From contig CM066321.1 in the NCBI GenBank assembly GCA_033807775.1, forward strand, positions 46,600,850 through 46,664,849: a stretch of DNA of 64,000 nucleotides, in the 5' to 3' direction. Source of the DNA: Saussurea involucrata (Eukaryota > Streptophyta > Magnoliopsida > Asterales > Asteraceae). The notes under the pieces are model-generated. The model did not search any database, was not told the DNA's origin, and saw nothing but the letters and a program-made list of their open reading frames with translations. The translations under genes and the position numbers were made by a program. Below are positions 55,449 to 64,000 of this stretch, piece by piece (the stretch's first letter is position 1; the number at the start of each line of letters is the position of its first letter).

Positions 55449-56750
55449 TTAAGTATCAGCGGACGGTTTAGAGTTCGTTGAACCAGATTCGTCAAACGTG
55501 ACGTGAATAGTTTCTTCCACAGTTTGTCTTCTACGATTGAAGGCTTTGGAGATTGAAGAATATCCAAGAAAGATTCCATCATCAGCCTTAGGATCAAACT
55601 TTCCAAGGGCATCTCTGTTATTCAGTATGAAACACTGACATCCAAAGATGTGAAGAAAGCTGATTGAAGGCTTTCTCCCATGAAAAAGTTCATAGGCTGT
55701 TTTATTGAATCTTTTGACTATCAGTGACCTGTTTTGCGTAAAACAAGCAGTGTTGACAGCTTCTGCCCAAAACTGAGTAGGCAGGTGAGAATCGCTGAGC
55801 ATTGAACGTGCAGCTTCAATAATTGTTCTATTTCTTCTTTCAGCGACTCCATTTTGTTGCGGTATTCTCACTGATGAAAAGTTGTGAGAAATACCCTTAC
55901 TCTCAAAGAAGGAATCAAGAGAACTGTTTTTAAATTCAGTCCCATGATCAGTCCTTATTGAGCGAACGGTCAAATTGTTCAGGGTTTCTATCTTCCGAAC
56001 AAAGGTGATGAGTTCTTCAGGAGTGTCACTCTTGGAACGGAGAAACATAACCCATGTATAACGAGAGAATTCATCAACTATGACCAGTGTATATTTCTTT
56101 CCAGCGATGGATTGTTTGTTAACAGGGCCAAACAAATCCATATGGAGTAGTTGTAGAGGAGATGACACTGAGGAGACTTGCTTTGAATTAAAGCTTGCTT
56201 TGGTCTGCTTCCCTTTCTCACACGCTGAACATAAAGACTCTTTGACGTATAAGTGTTGAGGTAGACCAGTGACTAACTCTTTTGAAGAAAGAGTGTTTAG
56301 TGTCTTGAAATTCAGATGAGAGAGCCTCTTATGCCATAGCCAGTTGACATCAGATGAGGCTTTTGAGAAGAAACAGGAGTTCTCAGTGGTTGTTGAGTCC
56401 ATGTTTATTACATAAACATTTTCCAAACGATAACCGCTGAGAGCTATCTTCTCCTTTTTGTCAGTGACAAAGCAGGATTTCTTAGTAAAGATTACTTTGT
56501 TATCCTTGTCGCAAAGCTGACTGATGCTTAAAAGATTATGCTTCAGCCCTTCAACATATGCGACTCTTCTGAAGGTGGTTGTACCATTAGAGAGTACACC
56601 AAACCCTCGGGTATGTCCTTTTCCATTTCCTCCAAAAGTCACAGAGGGACCCTTCTCTTCCTTGTATTCAGCGAGCATGCTTTTCTTTCCAGTCATGTGT
56701 CTAGAGCATCCGCTATCGAGATACCAGATACCCTTCTTAACCTGCATCAC
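55449..56750 (-). pseudogene. pol: SireB protease and integrase, open reading segment
   Basis: A 433-codon open frame, the best-kept enzyme segment in the window. Protease Asp-Ser-Gly at residues 12-14 (YLDSGCSRHMTG). H-H-C-C zinc region: H140, H145, C174, C177. Integrase catalytic D205 (LHMDLFGP), D268 (IRTDHGTEF) and E304 (NGVAERRNRT) are all present. The C-terminal part has FLHIFGCQCFILNNRD. It ends at a TAA at 55449 just before the linker to RT, so the polyprotein stops there. As part of a Gag-Pol polyprotein it would need gag translated first, and gag upstream has stops. Confidence 0.9.
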
Positions 56751-59153
56751 AAAGGAAGATTGGTTTTTCTTGGGAACCTACTTAACCATGTGTACACGTT
56801 TGTCAGTGGAAGTAGTTGGAATGGAAGGTTCAGCAATCTTCGCAGCATTTGAAGATTCAGCTTTGTCAGTCTTCACTTTGGTTAATTTCTTAACCTCAGT
56901 GGTCTTCTTTGCCTTGGGGGCAATCTTCACCTTAGCTATCTTTTCAGCTTTGGTGGCTTAGGGACACTTACTAGCAATATGATCAGTAAGTCCACAGTGA
57001 TAACATTTCCTATAACTAAAAGTAGTTCTAGGACCATTTGAATGCTGAGCTTTTGATTTTGAATTGGAAGGACCAGCACCAAATAAGCTTTTGGCTTTTG
57101 AAATGGGAGGAACGTTTAGTTCTTCAGATTTCTTACCAAGGACATCCACTCTGAGTCTAGGAGTAGATCGCTGAATAGACCCACGCTTAGTAGATCCAGG
57201 GATCTAATTCCTTAATCCAGAGGAATAAATCACTAAAGCTTTAGAAGCATTCAGCTTTGGCACTAAAGTACCCCTCTGAGGATTTTGGTTAAAAGCAATT
57301 CCTTTACCTTTGTCTTTAAAGACAGAGGTAGGTTTTGGATAAACCATTTTCTCTTTACCTTTTGAAGAGGTAGAAATTTCCTCAGGGTTAGGTGGTCTGG
57401 ACGAGGAACACTGAGAGGATAAAGTATCAGCGACTGAGGATACGAAAGATCCAAATAAGAGCGTGGAACGATCAGTGGTTGATACTTGAGTTTCATATTT
57501 GTAACCGAGACCACGTTTATCACTCAGGGGTATCTGAGACTTAATTATCTCAATGATCTTTATTGAAGAATTACATCATCCTTCAACAGTAGCTTTTTCA
57601 GCTTTCAATGCAGCTATAGCTTCTGCTCGTTCGATTTTGACTAGCTGATTTAAATGCACTTGATCTTTAAAATCTTCTTCAATTTTAGAAAGATTTTCTA
57701 TTTGAAGGTGACAGTTTTTAAGCTGTTCAGCGAGATCAAGGTTTTGATTTTCAACTACAGTTTTGCCATTCATGGCTTCGTATAAACTTCTAGTCAAGAG
57801 ATCGATTTTACGCAGACTATCAGCTTCATCAATATTTGCAATATTTGTAAAGAAGGAAGGTGATACCTGAATTTCAGAGGTTGAAGTAGAGGGAATGTCT
57901 GAACTTTCTTCCTCATCTTCAATCTTTGCCATAAGACAGAGATTGGCTTCATCATCCTCAGAGTCAGATGATGATTCTTTTTCTTCAGAGGCAGCCCAAT
58001 CGTAAGCCATCAGGCCTTTGCCTTTCTTCTTAAAGCTTTTCAGCTTCGCATACTTTTCTTTCATCTTAGCGTATTTGTCATCTTTATTCCTGGGAATAAA
58101 GGATTTCGTGGGAAACGCTGAGTTTCTCGAGACCTTTTTAGACCTGCACTCGTTAGCGAAATGTCCAATCTTTTCGCAGTTAAAACAAGTAGCAGTAGCC
58201 TTATCAACAGGAGCTGATGATCTTGGCTTATCAGTTATAGAAAGAGGTTTGTTCTTTCTAAACATTTTCTTTTTGGCGAATCTCCTGAACTTTTTAGTTA
58301 GGAGAGCCAAAGATTCATCATCATCTGAAGAGTCAGAATCTGATGACCATTCAGAGTTACTTTCTAACTCAGTGATAGTGACTACGGGTCGCTGAGTAGA
58401 AGGTTCCTCTGAGATTAAAGCAACAGGGGTGCTTTTGGAATCTTTTACAAGATTCTTCTTAAGATGGCTTGATTGCTCATGATTCAACATCGTGCCATAT
58501 AAGGTAGCAAGGGTCATTGATCTTAGATCCTTTGACAGCTTGAGACACATAGAATAACTGTCCCAACTTTCAGGTAAACATTCTAGAAACTTTGTCAGCA
58601 CTTCAAAGTTAGAATATTCCTTACCAACAGTTTTCAGATCTATTATTAAGCAATTAAAACGTTGGTGAACTTCAGAGAGAGTCTCATTCTTACCACAAAT
58701 GAAACTTTCATACTGTCTTACCATGTTGATCTTACGAGAGTCCTGGACTTCAGCAGTACCTTCATACTGAACACATATTGTGTCCCACATGGCTTTTGAG
58801 GATTTCAGGTTCATGACAGAATGGTAGACTTCGTCAGGAAGAGCCATGGATAGTATGGATCTGGCTTTTGTGTCAATAGCCACTTTCTTCTTATCTTCGT
58901 CAGTCCACATATGAACTTCCTTAGGAACCAGCCTTTCTGGAATAGCAGGTCTATTCTCAGCGGCTGGAACTGCAACATCAATTCTTACAGGAATAAATGG
59001 GCCATTTTCAAGATAGTAAGGCATAGTAGGGTCTACACCTTCTAAGAAGATAGTCATCCTATTTTTCAATAGATTAAAATTATCTCTGGAGAATCTAGGG
59101 GGTTTTGCAAGAGAACCATTGTCGATATAATTTGTATTTGTGTTGGTAGCCAT
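56751..59153 (-). pseudogene. gag: SireB gag polyprotein
   Basis: Start at ATG 59153 (MATNTNTNYIDNGSLAKPPR). The helical Gag domain (SRDNFNLLKNRMTIFLEG; HQRFNCLIIDLKTVGKEYS; LTKFLECLPESWDS) covers the first ~230 residues. First knuckle CFNCEKIGHFANEC at 58146-58187. A Ser/Asp/Glu-rich stretch and a coiled coil (LLTRSLYEAMN; LAEQLKNCHLQIENLS) follow to a stop at 57576. Further frames carry a second knuckle, CYHCGLTDHIASKC, at 56964-57005, and a basic tail. Stops near 57576, 57206, 56958 and 56778 (the last turns the W of the W-V-P-K block into TAG) break it. A two-knuckle gag with long coiled coil is Sirevirus-like. Confidence 0.85.
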
Positions 59154-59221
59154 TTTCAGAAATAGCAAGGAAGATAGATCTTAGTATAGATTAGATCTTG
59201 TTTATGAGATTAAACAAATCC

Positions 59222-59233
59222 GCTCTGATACCA
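59222..59233 (-). promoter_or_regulatory. SireB inner (original) primer-binding site
   Basis: TGGTATCAGAGC on the minus strand, followed by the SireB leader. It is now separated from the LTR by 245 bp of foreign sequence. Confidence 0.85.
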
Positions 59234-59366
59234 CATGTTAGGATCCAAGCGCTTAGCACTACGCCAAAAGCAATTGCTGGTGGAGAAGGCGCAACTTATT
59301 TCCTTATAGCTAAGCAGCCAGCGCTACGTTTCGATTTAGGGAGATGCTGGTCAATGACCCAACAAT

Positions 59367-59387
59367 CCCCCCCCCCCCCCCCCCCCC
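59367..59387. repeat. Poly-C tract of 21 bases
   Basis: Uninterrupted C run inside the TRIM-like fragment, directly beside its presumed LTR; reads as a G-rich polypurine tract on the minus strand. Length may be unstable. Confidence 0.9.
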
Positions 59388-59464
59388 AGCATCTGCAGCA
59401 CTCTTGGTTGCACAGCATGCCTTTGGCATTATAATGCACTCCATGGGATTCGATCCCGTGACCT

Positions 59465-59476
59465 GCTCTGATACCA
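59465..59476 (-). promoter_or_regulatory. SireB outer primer-binding site (within the TRIM-like fragment)
   Basis: TGGTATCAGAGC on the minus strand, two bases from the 5' LTR end, so this is the site a SireB transcript would use. Confidence 0.9.
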
Positions 59477-59478
59477 CT

Positions 59479-60451
59479 TGTTGGTCCCGAAGGGCTATAC
59501 AAGTTTGTAGAAGGGGGGGGGGGTTGAATACAAACACACAGATTTTACTTTTCTAAATTGTTTATTGATAAATCATTAACAATTTACAGCTTGTTGCGGA
59601 AACAAGATTAAGGATAAACCTAAATCTAAACAAGTTGGAAAACTAAGTTTCTTGCACTAAGAAAGAGAAGGAAATTACTAATAATAACCTATCTCAAGAT
59701 AAGAAGGATGAACTTGTCCAGAGTTAGCAAGTTACATCAAAATGAAGTGAGTTCTTCTTCTTATATACTGCATGCATTTAATGCATTGCAGTTTACACAT
59801 TACACGTGGCAGCAGCTGATTGGTTGCATGTCATTGACCTTTGTTGACAACCTTAGTAGCCGCATGTTTTAACAGTGTAGTATCAGAGTGGTTGTACGAT
59901 TTCAGACAATAAGGAGGTTCTTTTTCTGACATATCGTACGGAGACGTGCAAGGGTGGTTAAGACAAAAAGTACTTTGTATGGAGGACTTTATGATCAGCT
60001 TTTCTTTGATTCAGCGATCTATCATTCTTTATCAGCGAATGATAGAGTTCAGCGATAGCTAAAGTCTTGTACTTGATACTTTACGTTGAGTGGACAAATC
60101 TGAGTCTTCGCTGATCCGCATCAGTTCATTAGGAGACTTGTCGCTGGTTCTTGAGCTTGATCTTCGACTTCAGCGTAGAACCTATGTTGACGTGAAACTT
60201 GTCTTCAGGGATCATAAGTAAACAACTAACTTATCAGCGATCACCATAAGTACTGAACAGAATCCGAGTATTTATGGTGAACAGTGTTCGCTGAATGTTT
60301 AATCTAAAGTGCAAGAGTTCCTATCAGCGGTACTGTAAGATATTAGTACTTATCAGCGATAGTGAAACTCTGATACATATTGTTTACTTACAATTTTCAC
60401 TAAGTATAAAAGATAGGGTCATTATCAAATCACTGAGGGTTTGGATCAACA
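59479..60451 (-). repeat. SireB 5' LTR
   Basis: 973 bp; thirteen substitutions and one extra base against the 3' LTR. Confidence 0.95.
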
Positions 60452-61797
60452 GATCCTTTCACTAGAAGGAAGAAGACATCTCTGTCCTCAACCTTCTGTG
60501 TTGGGAAAGTCCAAATGCCTGACTGTGCATCCTCTGGTACCAGTGTTTTCAAAAGAACAAAAACTACAGAAGGGTCAAGGGCTAAGAGGCTGAACTTCAG
60601 AAATGTCAGCTATGACACCTCTAATCATGAAAAGGTTACGAAACCATCTCTCAAGTTAATTCATGATCAAGGAAAAGCAGAAATCATCATTTCTAAGCAT
60701 GTGAATAGCCTTGATCCAAAGGAGATCTTCAACTTTAACTCTTTTAAGGAACAGAAGTCTGCTACTTCTGTGGTTGGTCCCTCTGAAGTCAAATGTCAGA
60801 GTGAACTTAACCCTGAAGCACCAGTCTTCTCTCCCACCTCTGAGGACATTAGAACAACATTTGAAGAGGATTTGAAAAGAGTTCTTGAAGAAAACTCCAT
60901 TTCTGATGCCTTAAAACCAAAGCTCAGAAAATTCAAAACTTACACCATCAGAGATCTGAACTTCTCTGACTCCAACAGAGTAAGCTTATGTCAGAAACCC
61001 ACAGAGACTCTCATCTCTGACAGATCCTCCAGAGACTTTCAAGACTCTGACTCTGACTCAGAGGTTGATGAGCAAATTTTTGTGCACCAAAGAATATCTT
61101 GCAGAAACCAAAACAGACATTTGTTGGATCTGGAATTTTAAACAATGTTATTTCTGTTCCAAAGAACCAATCCAGAATTCCATCATGTCTTGATTTTAAA
61201 AACATGGGTGTCAGAATCTTATCCTCTAAAGAGTTAGAAAAGAAAAGGAAAGAGAAATCCATGACTACTTCAATCAATCAAACCTCTGTGCCTTGTGTTT
61301 ATAAACCTGTAAGATTCACTCCGGAACAAAAAGGAAAATGGAAGGTTAATGACTCTCCTACTCCCAACTCTACAATGAATCACAGAGGAAAACAATCTTT
61401 TTGGACCAAAGAGCAACATCATCAGAGGAATGCCAATTTTCAGAAAGCACCTCTAGATAAGAAGTTTGTAAAGACCTCTGATTCTAGAAATTTCAGTTTG
61501 AGAAAGGCATATAATCCAAAGATGATGAATCAAAACAACAATTTGCATCAATCATTCCCATGTTCTGTTAATTGAAACTATTTTAAGCTTTTGTTGAAAC
61601 TGCAAAATCATCTCAATGGTCCACACTGCATTCTGAACTGGTCACAAGAAAGAATAAATTCTAAGACCAGACTTCAAAAGGTGCATGGAAAAGACTCTGG
61701 CAAACCATCCCAGATTGGAAAGCCAGAAGGTAAGTCTGTTGAACCCAAGTCTAACAAGAAAGGACCAATCATGCAATGGGTACCTAAGAAAGCCTAA
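60452..61797 (+). pseudogene. gag: SireA2 gag, C-terminal part
   Basis: Continues the gag split by SireB, from the DPF after the target duplication. KKTSLSSTFCVGKVQMPD and TSVFKRTKTTEGSRAKRL match SireA1 closely. The frame 60515-61141 ends after a frameshift near 61100. The next frame (61099-61575) has VGSGILNN and a basic Asn/Gln-rich tail, then a stop. The end, IMQWVPKKA at 61797, is the W-V-P-K block before protease. It is a Lys/Ser-rich Gag tail with no zinc knuckle. Confidence 0.82.
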
Positions 61798-63263
61798 TCT
61801 ATCTTGCAGAAACAGTGTGTGCAAATATGGTACTTGGACTCTGGATGTTCAAGGCACTTGACTGGAACTAAGGATCTACTTACCTCATTCAAAGAGAAAA
61901 TGGGAGGTGCAGTAACCTTTGGAGGAGATGGGCAAGGGAAAATTAGAGGTTATGGGGTTTTAACCAATGGTGGAGTATCAATTTCTAAAGTTGCGTATGT
62001 AGAAGGGTTAAATCATAATTTGCTTAGCATAAGTCAACTTTGTGACCATGGTTTTGATGTCAACTTTAAGAAGAAGTATTGTTCTCTGTTAGTTTCAGAG
62101 TCTGGTCAAGAACTGCTCAGAGCTGATAGAAAAGGCAATCTTTATAAAATGAATTTCAATCCAAATAAAAAATCTAACACAAAAAGACTTTGTTTAGTTT
62201 CTTTGAACAAAGAAGATGCCTGGCCCTGGCACAAAAGATTTGCACACTTAAAATTTTTAAATCTTGACAAGCTTGTGAAACTAAATTTCGTAAAAGGATT
62301 ACCACTTCTAAAGTTTGACAGAGACCATCTTGGCCTGCATGTGAAATGGGTAAGATCAAAAGGGCTTCACACAGAACAAAGAGTGATCATAATTGTCCTA
62401 GACCTTTGTACATGTTGCATGTGGATCTCTATGGTCCCATCTCTGTGCAAAGTCTTTCTAGCAAGAAATATATTCTGGTACTTATTGATGAATATTCCAG
62501 ATATACTTGGGTTGAGTTCCTCAGAGCAAAATTTGATGTCCCAGAGGTACTAATAAATTTGTTGAGAAGGATTCAGGTTATGCTAAGTTTAAAGGCGCAG
62601 AAGCTGAGAAGTGATAATGGAACAGAATTCAGGAATGTAAGACTTGAATCATACCTAGCAGAAGAGGGCATTTCTAAGAACTTCTCTGCTGCCAGAACTC
62701 CTCAATAAAATGGCGTTGCTGACAGAAGAAACAGAACTCTGGTAGAAGCTGCCAGAACCATGCTAGCAGGATCAGATCTCCCAACCAACTTCTGGGCAGA
62801 AGCAGTCTCAACAGCCTGTTTTACCCAAAACAGAGCTATCATTGTGAAGAGATTCAAAAAGGCTGCTTATGAACTCATCAACAGAAGGATAAATGTGAAG
62901 TACTTTCATGTTTTTGGCTGCAGATGCTACATCCTGAATGACAGAGATCAGCTTGGGAAATTTGACAGAAAGGCTGATGAAGGAAAATTTATTGGATATT
63001 CTCTAACTTTAAAAGCCTGTGGAGTCTACAACATCAGAACAAAGGTCATTCTGGAAAGCATCAATGTGTCCTTTGATGACATAACATCAAGTATATCTGA
63101 AAGCCAACCATCAAAGAGGATACATATCACAGAGGAGCCCAGTTCCTCAAAAACAAGAGAAGAGAATATCAGTTTGATATTCAATGATTTCTTTGATGAT
63201 GAAGATTCCTCTGAGCTCATCAACAAAGGCAATCAATTTCAAGGTTCCGAAGCACACCAATAA
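61798..63263 (+). pseudogene. pol: SireA2 protease and integrase
   Basis: Protease YLDSGCSRHLTGTKD opens the segment. The pre-integrase zinc region (WPWHKRFAHLKF) loses its C-x-x-C: a small deletion near 62330 shifts the frame, and text resumes at 62346 with GKIKRASHRT. The integrase core has Asp in LHVDLYGP and SDNGTEF. A TAA at 62706-62708 is followed by NGVADRRNRT, where the catalytic Glu of relatives (NGVVERKNRT in SireA1) is Asp (codon 62721-62723). The C-terminal part (KYFHVFGCRCYILNDRD) runs to 63263. The enzyme is broken twice and altered at the active site. Confidence 0.88.
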
Positions 63264-63589
63264 TCAGGTACATCTCTGTCAGGTCCTTCAAATACTTCAC
63301 CATCTACTTCCTTGACTACATGTCCAATTCAAGAAGAAAGCTCAAGACAACAGTCTGAGGAAGAAGAACCTGAACAAGAACCATCATCACCATTGATGAC
63401 AAACATTGGAAGAAATTCCATTTATGAAAGTTCACCTTCACAGAGCCCTGTTGGCACTCTACAGAGAAATGAAGCCACTCTTCAGAGCTGTATGCCTCAG
63501 AGCCCTGGTGCCAATCTCAGAGCTCTGAAGCTGTCAATCACCATTTTTCTTCAAAAGCACAGACACCACCTCATGTCCATGCTACCATG

Positions 63590-64000
63590 ACAAGATGGAC
63601 AAAGGATCGCCCCCATCATCAAATCATTGGTGCTCCTGAAGATGGTGTGAAGACAAGGTCAACCACAATTAATGAGGCTTTCTTTGTAAACTTTTTGAAC
63701 ATGATAGAGCCAAAGAAGGTCTCTGAAGCCCTTGATGACCAAACTGGATAGAGGCAATGCAAGAAGAGCTTATGGAGTTTGAAAGAAATAAAGTTTGGTC
63801 CTTGGTTCCACTCCCAAAAGACAAATATGCCATTGGAACCAAGTGGGTTTTCAGAAATAAGATAGATAAGGATGGGATCATCATCAGAAACAAAGCCAGA
63901 TTGGTTGCCAAAGGATATTGCCAAGAAGAATGCATTGATTATGATGAAACCTTTGCTCTAGTTACTAGGCTAGAAGCCATCAGAATCTTTCTAGCTTATG
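63590..64000 (+). pseudogene. pol: SireA2 RT, 5' part, cut by the window edge
   Basis: The N-terminal connector and RT start (IEPKKVSEALDD, then, after a frameshift near 63742, MQEELMEFERNKVWSLVP, IGTKWVFRNKIDKDG and EEXIDYDETFA-type text) continue to the right edge (ARLEAIRIFLAY-like). The active site lies beyond the window. Residues match SireA1 RT closely. Confidence 0.82.

Larger units (their letters stand above)
59235..59477 (-). mobile_element. TRIM-like fragment between SireB 5' LTR and leader
   Basis: On the minus strand it runs: primer-binding site TGGTATCAGAGC (59465-59476), a short interior (59388-59464), a 21-base G run (59367-59387), then a 129 bp segment starting TGTTGGGTC and ending GGATCCTAACA (59236-59364) that looks like a TRIM LTR. 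So it has the order PBS, interior, PPT, 3' LTR of a terminal-repeat retrotransposon in miniature, minus its 5' LTR. The word GCTCTGATACCAC flanks it on both sides. The arms AGATGCTGG and CCAGCATCT around the C/G run can pair. No coding capacity. Confidence 0.65.
24257..60451 (-). mobile_element. SireB: Sirevirus-like copia retrotransposon with aORF, nested in SireA2
   Basis: LTRs at 24257-25228 and 59479-60451 share TGTTGGTCCCG...GATCAACA and differ by 13 substitutions and one base of length by my count. Target duplication GATCC on both sides. Minus-strand order: 5' LTR (right), primer-binding site, TRIM-like insert, second primer-binding site, gag, pol, spacer, aORF, PPT, 3' LTR (left). SireC (29512-52585) is inserted between pol and aORF. 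Without it the element is about 13.1 kb. RT and integrase catalytic residues are intact, but gag, pol and aORF each carry stops or frameshifts. Confidence 0.95.
22633..64000 (+). mobile_element. SireA2: Sirevirus-like copia retrotransposon, right end outside the window
   Basis: Plus-strand copy of the SireA family: partial 5' LTR (22633-23152), primer-binding site, gag (23440-24256, resuming 60452-61797), pol (61798 to the window end). SireB splits it at a DLDPF coding site in gag, with target duplication GATCC (24252-24256 and 60452-60456). Its gag differs from SireA1 at many residues, so the two are old relatives, not a recent duplication. Gag is internally deleted, pol frameshifted, and the integrase catalytic Glu replaced. 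Confidence 0.88.

Noticed and set aside
59430..59476. Possible tRNA 3' half (GATTCGATCC arm followed by CTCTGATACCA)
   Set aside because: The T-arm pairing is off register and there are no D or anticodon arms. The end is the primer-binding site, complementary to, not part of, a tRNA gene.
1..64000. Any single-copy host gene between the elements
   Set aside because: Every stretch above 300 bases could be assigned to an LTR, leader, spacer, coding region or UTR of one of the named elements.

Overview
This 64 kb window comes from a flowering-plant nuclear genome, most likely a repeat-rich eudicot; the sequence does not let me name the species. It is AT-rich, every primer-binding site is complementary to plant initiator-Met tRNA (TGGTATCAGAGC), and the coding matter is plant Ty1/copia (Sirevirus-type) and Ty3/gypsy retrotransposon protein. 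I found no convincing host gene, tRNA, rRNA or CRISPR array. Essentially the whole window is LTR retrotransposons inserted into one another. Names used here: SireA1, SireA2, SireB, SireC (copia, Sirevirus-like), Gyp1 and Gyp2 (two copies of one defective gypsy family), TRG (gag-only element), and a captured TRIM-like fragment.

Layout. SireA1 (minus strand) fills 1-22632; its 3' LTR lies left of the window. Gyp1 (6059-19255, minus, TSD TTTTC) sits in its gag, and TRG (8937-14004, plus, TSD CTGCC) sits in Gyp1. From 22633 rightwards is SireA2 (plus strand), a diverged member of the same family as SireA1 that runs off the right edge. SireB (24257-60451, minus, TSD GATCC) sits in the gag of SireA2. 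SireC (29512-52585, minus, TSD TCATT) sits in SireB between pol and its extra 3' ORF. Gyp2 (36940-45088, minus, TSD GTACC) sits in the RNase H of SireC. The right part is therefore four levels deep. If SireA1 is itself inserted in the 5' LTR of SireA2, as the 22632/22633 junction suggests, the whole window is one nest.

Age, counted by eye as LTR-LTR substitutions: SireC 13 in 838, SireB 13 in about 972, Gyp1 about 6 in 1.92 kb plus repeat-number changes, Gyp2 about 2 in 1957, TRG 2 in 1219. The order agrees with the nesting to within counting error.

Function. A Sirevirus is meant to work as LTR promoter, Gag particle (zinc knuckles, coiled coil), protease, integrase, reverse transcriptase/RNase H, then a long extra ORF (aORF) with its own spacer. 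All four Sire copies carry nonsense codons or frameshifts. Two have altered catalytic residues: YVAD in SireA1 RT, and Glu to Asp in SireA2 integrase. The only long intact gene is the 635-codon gag of TRG. Gyp1 and Gyp2 share the same internal deletions and stops and have no recognisable integrase, so they and TRG must have been moved by proteins supplied from elsewhere.

Most notable: TRIM-like sequence captured at the SireB primer-binding site; the young gag-only TRG element with an eight-fold GGTATACC palindrome array in each LTR; twin defective gypsy copies spread in trans; and very long aORFs (about 4.8 kb in SireC, about 3.9 kb in SireB, the latter with a candidate intron).
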